From MA-ANB-1 sp965216445 (lineage in GTDB: Bacteria; Actinomycetota; Acidimicrobiia; Spongiisociales; ZC4RG35), in assembly GCA_965216445.1 (NCBI GenBank), contig OZ244166.1, positions 434,001 to 498,000 on the forward strand: a stretch of DNA of 64,000 nt. Direction: 5' to 3'. Made by a program: the position numbers and the translations under genes. Shown in pieces: positions 58,463 through 64,000 of this stretch. The notes under the pieces were generated by a model. The model was given only the letters and a program-made list of their open reading frames with translations. It did no database searches and was not told the DNA's origin. The stretch's first letter is position 1. Each line of letters begins with the position of its first letter.

Positions 58463-58982
58463 TCTCTGCCTCCACAAGTGTCTTGAGCTTTTCGAGTCCT
58501 CGATGGATGTCGGCTTTGCAGGTTCCCTCAGGCCTTCCCGTTGCCTCTGCGATCTCTTGGATCCCCAACCCCACAACGTGCCGCAGGACAACAGCTTGCC
58601 GTTGGGCAGAGGAGAGATGGTCGAGACGGTCAGCCCAGAGCCGGGAATCGGGCAGTTCTGGATCGTGCGAGACAGGTTCGGATTTCGCCTCGACGAGCGT
58701 GGGTCGACGCGATCGGTCGCGGAGGTGGTTTCTTCCCAGGTTCAGGGCGATTGTCCACATCCACGCATCCACCTTGAGGTTCCGGATCCGTGGTGGGTCA
58801 TAGCCTTGCAGCGCCTTATAGGCACGGATCATGGTTTCCTGGGTCAGGTCCTCGGCGTGGTGGGGGTCACCTGTTATCCGGCGCAGTCCCCAATACAGCT
58901 TGGTCTGCGTGGCTTGGACCAGGTCGGGAAACGAGCTGTCGAGATCGCGAGATAGCCTTCTCTTTAGATCATCCATCGACAT
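58452..58982 (-). CDS. ECF-family sigma factor
   Basis: The protein has 176 residues with region 2 (about 20-92, including EDLTQETMIRAYKALQGYD and WMWTIALNLGRNHLRDR) and region 4 (about 118-170, including LRHVVGLGIQEIAEATGRPEG, then CKADIHRGLEKLK). Regions 1.1 and 3 are absent, which defines the ECF group. No anti-sigma gene is adjacent. Instead the gene overlaps by 11 bases with the gene for the Ogt-Ada(Zn) protein, so the two are translationally coupled. The start is ATG at 58982, with a second candidate ATG at 58976. Confidence 0.88.
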   Translation of the reverse strand: MSMDDLKRRLSRDLDSSFPDLVQATQTKLYWGLRRITGDPHHAEDLTQETMIRAYKALQGYDPPRIRNLKVDAWMWTIALNLGRNHLRDRSRRPTLVEAKSEPVSHDPELPDSRLWADRLDHLSSAQRQAVVLRHVVGLGIQEIAEATGRPEGTCKADIHRGLEKLKTLVEAENVS

Positions 58983-59003
58983 GAAGAACCCCGCCCGGGC
59001 GTA

Positions 59004-59741
59004 ATGGTTGCAACGAACTTTCCTCGCGAGGTCATGAAAGAGGCACGGTACCCCGGCATAATGGATGTAGTGAACGCAACCGCCACGATCAATGCCGCGC
59101 GGAGCGCGGTTGAAGAAGGAAAGGGCCTGAAAGGCACAGGATTCTGGAAGCTCGTGAGTGAGATCAAACGGGACCCTTCCATGGATCGGTACATCGAAGA
59201 TGTAGCTGAGATCGATCAGAGGGCCTTTGAGAATTGGGCGTTGTTTCAACTGCCCCTCGGGTTGGGGACGGCTCTCATGGTCGTCGGCACCTTGTTCGGA
59301 CTGTTCCTCATTGGCCTGTCATACAGCGCACAGGATGTCTGGTCGGGTACCTGGCTGGTTGTAGGAACCGGGGTTGTCCTGGTGACGACACACGGTCTGG
59401 CCCACCTCGCCGTTGGGGCTGCGGTTGGTATCCGATTCACGTCTTGGTTCATCGGCACAATCGGAAGGCCGCAGCCAGGAGTCAAGACGGATTACGTGAC
59501 CTATCTCCGGACACCGGCAAGGTCTCGTGCCTGGATGCACGCCTCCGGTGCCATCGTCTCCAAACTCGTTCCCTTCTTGATGATTGGCGCCGGGCTGGCG
59601 GCCAATAGTCCTGGTTGGTCGATTCTCGTTCTTGCCGTGATCGGCATTGGTTCGGTTCTCACCGATATTCTGTGGTCGACGAAAGCGTCTGACTGGAAGA
59701 AGTTCAGTCGCGAAATGCGTTTCGCAAACGAGACCGACTGA
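59004..59741 (+). CDS. Multi-pass membrane protein of unknown function
   Basis: The protein has 245 residues. The N-terminal 85 residues are soluble and helical, then four to five membrane segments follow (about 88-112, 115-140, 185-205 and 210-228). It contains THGLAHLAVG (about 129-138), an H-x3-H pair like the metal site of membrane proteases but lacking the catalytic Glu, so a protease role is doubtful. I do not recognise the family. ATG codons at 59034 and 59061 are alternative starts. It is divergent from the ECF sigma gene, with 21 bases between, so it is a possible target of that sigma factor. Confidence 0.65.
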   Translation: MVATNFPREVMKEARYPGIMDVVNATATINAARSAVEEGKGLKGTGFWKLVSEIKRDPSMDRYIEDVAEIDQRAFENWALFQLPLGLGTALMVVGTLFGLFLIGLSYSAQDVWSGTWLVVGTGVVLVTTHGLAHLAVGAAVGIRFTSWFIGTIGRPQPGVKTDYVTYLRTPARSRAWMHASGAIVSKLVPFLMIGAGLAANSPGWSILVLAVIGIGSVLTDILWSTKASDWKKFSREMRFANETD

Positions 59742-59803
59742 GTGATTGGACGATCCAGAAGGCCATCCCCATAGACGGGATTGCCCCTTAGGGTGGTAGC
59801 CGT

Positions 59804-60451
59804 ATGAGCTTCATGAAGGCGATTGACCACCTCGTTCTCGCCGGTCCTGACCTCGGACAATTGGAGCAATGGTGGAAGGACGTTTCCGGTATCTCCGCCC
59901 ATCGCGGCGGTATTCACGAGGGTCGGGGCACCAGGAACGCCCTCGTTGGGATTGACCAATCCACCTATCTCGAGCTCATTGGCCCCGATCCCGAACAGGA
60001 TCACCCCGGTCCGATGCCTTTCGGGCTTGACTCGATGGATTCGATCCGTCTCGCCACGTTTGCCTTGGCGGTGACGGACCTGGAGTCTGCAGTCGCGGCC
60101 TACACCGAGAGTGGCGTTGAGTTGAACCCCGTGGAAACCATGAGCCGGAGGCAAGCCGATGGGACAGTGCTCGAGTGGAGTCTTGCGTTTCCATCCGAAA
60201 CTGCTCATGGAGGAGTTGTGCCTTTTCTCATCGAATGGGCGGACAGCAGCCCACATCCTTCCCAGGATCTCGATCGTCGAGTGGATCTGGTCAGACTGGA
60301 GCTGACCCATCCTGAGCCCGACCGGATCCAAAACGCACTCAGCACGATCGTGGGCTCTGATGTCGACATCTCCGTCGGACCTCCGGCCCTGGCTGCGGTG
60401 TTTGGCACCCTTCGCGGGCCGGTAGTTGTGGCAACGGACGACGGAGGCTGA
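59804..60451 (+). CDS. Glyoxalase-like (VOC, Glyoxalase_3 type) protein
   Basis: The protein has 215 residues with the pattern of the glyoxalase-like domain: IDHLVLAGPDLGQLEQWW, GRGTRNALVGIDQSTYLELI and ATFALAVTDLESAVAAYTES. A clear metal-binding set (H9, E57 and others) is suggested by IDHLVLA and TYLELIG, but the third ligand is not obvious. Function is unknown. Its stop lies one base before the start of the DLH-like gene, so the two are co-transcribed. Confidence 0.78.
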   Translation: MSFMKAIDHLVLAGPDLGQLEQWWKDVSGISAHRGGIHEGRGTRNALVGIDQSTYLELIGPDPEQDHPGPMPFGLDSMDSIRLATFALAVTDLESAVAAYTESGVELNPVETMSRRQADGTVLEWSLAFPSETAHGGVVPFLIEWADSSPHPSQDLDRRVDLVRLELTHPEPDRIQNALSTIVGSDVDISVGPPALAAVFGTLRGPVVVATDDGG

Positions 60452-60452
60452 C

Positions 60453-61073
60453 GTGCGAGACCTTGCCTATTTCATCCAGCCGACCGGCGGCCCGGGTCCG
60501 GGATTGCTGATGCTCCACTCCCTGTGGGGTTTGAGTCCTGATGTCAAGGGACTGGCGGATGGGCTGGCCGATCGTGGCTTTTCCGTCCTGGCCCCTGATA
60601 TCAACTTCGGATTGCTTCCGGGGAGCGAGCAAGAGGCGCTCGATCACCTCGGCAAAGCGAGTCCGGACCGGTTGGCTTCCCTTGTGCTTTCGTCCGCACA
60701 GCTTTTGGCCGAAAAATCCAGCACGGACGGGATTGCTGTTGTGGGGTTCGGGATGGGTGGATCTCTGGGTCTGTGGGCGTCGGTCCGACTCCACTCCATC
60801 ATCAACAAGGTCGTCTCCTTTTACGGGACACAACAGATCGACTTTGCCGGATCAAAGTCCGCCTATCAGCTGCACTTTGCCGAAGAAGACGACTTCGTGT
60901 CCGACGATGAGGCAGTGTTCATGGAGGCAACGATGGGGCTGGAGGAGCTCAACGTCGAGGTCTTTCGCTACCCCGGCACAAAACACGGTTTCGGGGACCG
61001 AAGCGGAGGCTCGTTCGATCCCAATGCCTTTGACCTGGCGTGGGAGCGGACAGTCGAGTTCCTACGGAGCTGA
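60453..61073 (+). CDS. Dienelactone-hydrolase-like protein with Gly at the nucleophile position
   Basis: The GTG at 60453 follows GGAGG and is preferred to 60426. The product has 206 residues, alpha/beta hydrolase fold. In dienelactone hydrolases the nucleophile elbow is G-x-C-x-G-G; here residues 98-103 read G-F-G-M-G-G, so G100 replaces the Cys or Ser. The codon is GGG. The Asp (D146/D147 in FAEEDDFVS) and His (H178 in GTKHGFGD) positions remain. Hydrolase activity by the usual mechanism is therefore unlikely, and a binding or altered role is possible. Confidence 0.78.
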   Translation: MRDLAYFIQPTGGPGPGLLMLHSLWGLSPDVKGLADGLADRGFSVLAPDINFGLLPGSEQEALDHLGKASPDRLASLVLSSAQLLAEKSSTDGIAVVGFGMGGSLGLWASVRLHSIINKVVSFYGTQQIDFAGSKSAYQLHFAEEDDFVSDDEAVFMEATMGLEELNVEVFRYPGTKHGFGDRSGGSFDPNAFDLAWERTVEFLRS

Positions 61074-61086
61074 GTATTTGTCCTTC

Positions 61087-61129
61087 TGTGTCGATCCTTT
61101 CCCACCCGTCCCGGGCAGGAATCGACACA
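61087..61129. terminator. Bidirectional terminator between convergent genes
   Basis: TGTGTCGAT (61087-61095) pairs perfectly with ATCGACACA (61121-61129), and CCT/AGG extend the stem past a bulge. It lies between the DLH-like gene (plus) and the MOSC gene (minus). Confidence 0.65.
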
Positions 61130-61138
61130 AACCCGGAT

Positions 61139-61603
61139 TCACTCTTCGATCGGCTCGACGGGATCACCAGTGGTGACCTCACCCGGTTGCAGAACGCGTG
61201 CATACCAGCGAGAAGACCCCGGGTTTTTCTCATGGGACATGCGCCGAAAGTCTCCCTCCAGGAACCATTGCGCGTTCTTCGCACACGGAGTCGCCGGATC
61301 GGTGAGTTCGATTTGCAGTTCTTCGCCTATTTGGAACCTGTCTCCCTCGGCTAAGTCCCCCCAGGACAAGCCGGCGATAGTGAGGTTCTCTCCGGCTGAT
61401 CCCGGTCCGATCGGGTGTCCCTCCAGCTGGAGCAGCTCAATCACATCGCGCGAGTAGAGACATAGAGTCTGACGCGGTCCGCCATGGTGTTTGGTGTCAG
61501 CCTGGCGGTCGCCGACGATGTGATCGTTTCCCACATAAACCGAATCGACGGGGAGCTTGGGCACGCCCCCGTCAGACACATTGATCTGGTGGATGTGTGG
61601 CAT
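61139..61603 (-). CDS. MOSC-domain protein
   Basis: The ATG at 61603 is preferred; a start at 61630 would add nine residues without family likeness. The product has 154 residues. The MOSC core is visible as DRQADTKHHGGPRQTLCLYS, GSAGENLTIAGLSWGDLAEGD, then ELTDPATPCAKN with the conserved Cys. MOSC proteins deliver sulfur or bind molybdenum cofactor. The size is that of a stand-alone MOSC domain such as YiiM. No molybdenum-cofactor genes are nearby. Confidence 0.82.
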   Translation of the reverse strand: MPHIHQINVSDGGVPKLPVDSVYVGNDHIVGDRQADTKHHGGPRQTLCLYSRDVIELLQLEGHPIGPGSAGENLTIAGLSWGDLAEGDRFQIGEELQIELTDPATPCAKNAQWFLEGDFRRMSHEKNPGSSRWYARVLQPGEVTTGDPVEPIEE

Positions 61604-61710
61604 TGGATGGAGGCTAACCGCAAACAACATCTGTCTTGGTTGCGTCGATTATGCCTGTCCGCAGCCGTGCTCCTCGGCCGGTCGGAGGGGATGTCATCTA
61701 GGCTCGTGTT

Positions 61711-63294
61711 ATGACCACAACCCAGGATCAAGCCCTGGCACCCAACATATCTCCGGAGTTCTTGCGATCGCTGGAGGCTCGCATCAACGTTCCTGCTGAA
61801 AGGGAGTCCATTCCGATTGTGGCTCCATTCACGGGGTACCAGATTGGATCAACTCCAAGAGCGACGGATCCAGACATCGAAAGAGCTGCGGACGCATCGC
61901 GGAGGGCACAACAGTCGTGGCAACAGCTTTCCGTCAAGACTCGGGTGCGGATCTTCGAGCGTTTTCATGATCTCCTCGTGGACCGGGCAGATCAAGCAAT
62001 CGACATCGTCCAACTGGAGGCTGGCAAATCGAGGGTTCCGGCGTTCGAAGAGGTTTTTGATGTGGCCGGTTCCACTCGCTACTACTTCAACACCGCGCCC
62101 CAGTTGCTGAAGACGAGACGCAGGGCCGTTTCAATCCCAATCGTCACGAAGACGTACGAGGTCAAACACCCCAAGGGGGTTGTCGGATTCATTGTGCCCT
62201 GGAACTTCCCCTTCACCCTCGGCATCTCCGACGCCATCCCCGCCCTTCTCGCAGGGAATGGCGTTGTCATCAAACCTGATGAGAAGACGCCGTATTCGAC
62301 TCTCTACTCGGTTGCTCTTCTCGAGGAGGCTGGACTTCCTGAAGGCCTTATTCAGGTGGTGACCGGAGAAGGGGAGGTTGTCGGCGATGCGCTGATCAAC
62401 AGCGTCGACTACGTGATGTTCACCGGGTCGACGGCTGTCGGGAAGCTGGTGGCGGAACGTGCTGCAAGGAGACTGATCGACTTCTCGATGGAGCTGGGTG
62501 GAAAGAACGCTGCGATCGTCCTCGGGGACGCCGATCTCGATCAGGCGATCCCGGGGGTCGCCCGGGCGTTCTATGCAAATGGGGGTCAGCTGTGTCTCGC
62601 CGCCGAGCGGATCTACGTACACGAGTCGATCCGGGAGGAGTTCACCCGACGTTTTGTCGACTTCAGTGAGGGGCTGAATCTCACCACCGCTTATGACTAC
62701 TCCAGCGACATGAGTGCTCTGATAACGCCTGAGCACCTCGATGCAGTCCATGCTCATGTAGAGGACGCGGTGAGCAAAGGTGCGGTACTGCTAACCGGTG
62801 GGAAAGCAAGGCCCGATGTTGGCCCTACTTTCTACGCACCCACAGTTCTCACCAACGTGGATGAGTCCATGGACTTGTGCCGTTCGGAGACCTTTGGCCC
62901 GGTGGCCAGCATCTACGGGTTCTCTGATGTAGATGAAGCGGTCAGCAAGGCAAACGATTCTGATTTCGGGCTGAACTTCAGCGTGTGGACTTCAGATATG
63001 TCCCGTGGTCTTGAAATTGGTTCAAGGCTCGAGGCGGGAACCGTCGGCATCAACGATGGTTACGCGGCAGCTTGGTCTTCGTACGGTGCTCCGATGGGCG
63101 GTTTCAAGGAATCAGGAATGTCGCGGCGTCATGGCGACATCGGAATTCTCAAATACACCGAACCTCAAACCCTCGCGGCTCAGAGATGGGTGCCGGCGTT
63201 CGCGCCGCCAGGCTCAGCGATCACCTACTACACATACCGCCGGATCCTCGGACCCGCACTCAAGCTGCTGCGCCGTCTTCCGTTCTACAAGTAG
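61711..63294 (+). CDS. gabD2: Succinate-semialdehyde dehydrogenase (GabD2 type)
   Basis: Oxidises succinate semialdehyde to succinate with NAD(P)+. The protein has 527 residues. Aldehyde dehydrogenase signatures are VVGFIVPWNFPF, FTGSTAVGKLVAERA, MELGGKNAAI (catalytic Glu) and GGQLCLAAERIYV with nucleophile Cys295. The C-terminal extension after residue 480, ending RRLPFYK, is the feature of the GabD2 subgroup found in mycobacteria and relatives. It may serve the GABA shunt or the 2-oxoglutarate decarboxylase route, which is an inference. Confidence 0.88.
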   Translation: MTTTQDQALAPNISPEFLRSLEARINVPAERESIPIVAPFTGYQIGSTPRATDPDIERAADASRRAQQSWQQLSVKTRVRIFERFHDLLVDRADQAIDIVQLEAGKSRVPAFEEVFDVAGSTRYYFNTAPQLLKTRRRAVSIPIVTKTYEVKHPKGVVGFIVPWNFPFTLGISDAIPALLAGNGVVIKPDEKTPYSTLYSVALLEEAGLPEGLIQVVTGEGEVVGDALINSVDYVMFTGSTAVGKLVAERAARRLIDFSMELGGKNAAIVLGDADLDQAIPGVARAFYANGGQLCLAAERIYVHESIREEFTRRFVDFSEGLNLTTAYDYSSDMSALITPEHLDAVHAHVEDAVSKGAVLLTGGKARPDVGPTFYAPTVLTNVDESMDLCRSETFGPVASIYGFSDVDEAVSKANDSDFGLNFSVWTSDMSRGLEIGSRLEAGTVGINDGYAAAWSSYGAPMGGFKESGMSRRHGDIGILKYTEPQTLAAQRWVPAFAPPGSAITYYTYRRILGPALKLLRRLPFYK

Positions 63295-63298
63295 AAGC

Positions 63299-63787
63299 CT
63301 AGGTCTCCTGGCCGGTGTCGAACTGATCGAGGTCAGCCTTGAGGATGGCCCGATCCCCGTCATCTTCGATTTTCTCCAATTGGGCTCGAGCCGCCGCCAG
63401 GCTCTCTTCGAACGTGGCTACGTCGTCGACCGACGCAGCTGCCCTGGCGATTGCCTCGTGGGCGAACCCGACAACAAAGGCATCGAGGTCGTTGTCGAGG
63501 GCGACGGCCAAAGATCGTTCGCCAAAACGACGGGAGAGCTCTTCGTAGCCGATTACCGCCAGCACACGGGACACCTGCCAGTCGGCGATTGCCTTGTTTC
63601 TTGCTGTTCCCACTTGATACCAGTGATGCCGTTGAGCCATGGTGGCCGCCAGCATTTCTTCTTCCTGCTCCCGAGTCAACTCGGTCAGATCAAGCAGGCT
63701 CCAGGTGTAATTGAACGCCCGAGGCGCAAAGGTCCTGTGCCACCTGGCGATATCCTCCTCGGTCGGGTTCTCGATTGGTTTGATCAT
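63299..63787 (-). CDS. Unknown helical protein
   Basis: The ATG at 63787 is the start because it overlaps the stop of the upstream gene (ATGA); the longer start at 63817 lies within that gene. The product has 162 residues, entirely helical in appearance, with MIKPIENPTEEDIARWHRTF, NYTWSLLDLTELTREQEEEM and ELSRRFGERSLAVALDND. No signal or membrane segment. I do not recognise a family. The coupled upstream gene suggests joint function. Confidence 0.65.
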   Translation of the reverse strand: MIKPIENPTEEDIARWHRTFAPRAFNYTWSLLDLTELTREQEEEMLAATMAQRHHWYQVGTARNKAIADWQVSRVLAVIGYEELSRRFGERSLAVALDNDLDAFVVGFAHEAIARAAASVDDVATFEESLAAARAQLEKIEDDGDRAILKADLDQFDTGQET

Positions 63788-64000
63788 TTTGCTATCTCCG
63801 CAGGCTTGGGAAACCACCGTAGTTCTTCAGCTTCAGCGGGCAGTGGAATCGCGTCGAGCCCGGAGTGTACGGGCTCAGCGAAGAGTCGAGCCGCCTCTGC
63901 CAGCTGAGCTTCCAACTGCTCGATGGGCAGAGTCTCAGGCGGTACCTGAACCGTGCCGAACTGAACGTTCCGGAGCGAAGCCGGTGGTTTAGGGAGTCCG
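63784..64000 (-). CDS. Unknown protein, N terminus beyond window
   Basis: A frame open from the window edge ends with TGA at 63784-63786, overlapping the next ATG. The 71 visible residues include PPETLPIEQLEAQLAEAARL and LRWFPKPAEIAK. This is the C-terminal part only; no family was recognised. It supports the start chosen for the downstream gene. Confidence 0.55.
   Translation of the reverse strand, partial: GLPKPPASLRNVQFGTVQVPPETLPIEQLEAQLAEAARLFAEPVHSGLDAIPLPAEAEELRWFPKPAEIAK

Noticed and set aside
59129..59741. Site-2 protease reading of the HGLAH membrane segment
   Set aside because: The catalytic Glu of HExxH is absent and no second metal motif is present.
63005..63907. Plus-strand frame of 300 codons over the end of gabD2 and the following gene
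   Set aside because: It overlaps two well-supported frames on both strands and shows no domain.
1..64000. CRISPR arrays, insertion sequences, prophage or tRNA clusters
   Set aside because: No regularly spaced repeats, transposase-like proteins, phage structural genes or tRNA folds were found on reading both strands.

Overview
The window looks like about 64 kb of chromosome from a high-GC, Gram-positive actinobacterium, probably an Acidimicrobiia-like lineage. The placement is an inference from four things. There is an HspR-controlled dnaK-grpE-dnaJ-hspR operon. A PhoP/RegX3-type direct-repeat PHO box precedes the pst operon. There is a GabD2-type semialdehyde dehydrogenase. Secreted proteins carry Thr-rich tethers after their signal peptides. 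Genes are tightly packed: ATGA overlaps are frequent and several convergent genes share or nearly share stop codons. I saw no insertion sequences, prophage, CRISPR, tRNA or rRNA.

Layout. 1-985: a truncated membrane protein divergent from a TetR regulator. 1071-8697: phosphate regulon, PHO box then pstS-pstC-pstA-pstB-phoU-regX3-senX3. 8764-10620: dxs. 10617-17115: two divergent amino-acid ABC systems; the left one has no ATPase. 17189-20516: secreted CapA-like, PQQ-propeller and lipoprotein genes. 20527-20851: a gene-free stretch full of hairpins. 20876-22981: padR, a HAAS-NfeD fusion and an SPFH protein. 23068-29251: DinB-like protein, mscL, clpB, a second CapA-like protein and a Na+/H+ antiporter. 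29258-36796: trp promoter, leader peptide and attenuator, then trpEGDCFBA and a DAHP synthase. 36853-39342: NarL-type two-component system divergent from a lipoprotein gene. 39411-43666: heat-shock operon. 43842-54274: mixed housekeeping and accessory genes, including cytochrome c, amidase, DoxX, LMW-PTP, a solitary DNA methyltransferase, GNAT, MsrB, Nudix, CHAD, MORN, DUF427, DUF1801, acyl-ACP desaturase and VOC. 54355-57652: FAD oxidoreductase and transketolase. 57704-58982: an ECF sigma factor coupled to an O6-methylguanine methyltransferase with an Ada-type zinc domain at its C terminus. 59004-64000: membrane protein, VOC, DLH-like hydrolase, MOSC, gabD2 and two genes of unknown function.

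Regulation is unusually readable here. The trp leader is a complete attenuator with a Trp-rich peptide, antiterminator and terminator. The clpB and dnaK promoters carry the same HspR (HAIR) operator in the -35/-10 spacer, and hspR is in the window. All three solute-binding-protein genes are followed by a hairpin before their permease gene. The most novel-looking arrangements are the ECF sigma plus Ogt-Ada(Zn) pair and the PadR plus HAAS-NfeD plus SPFH operon. All assignments come from reading the sequence; no database search was run.
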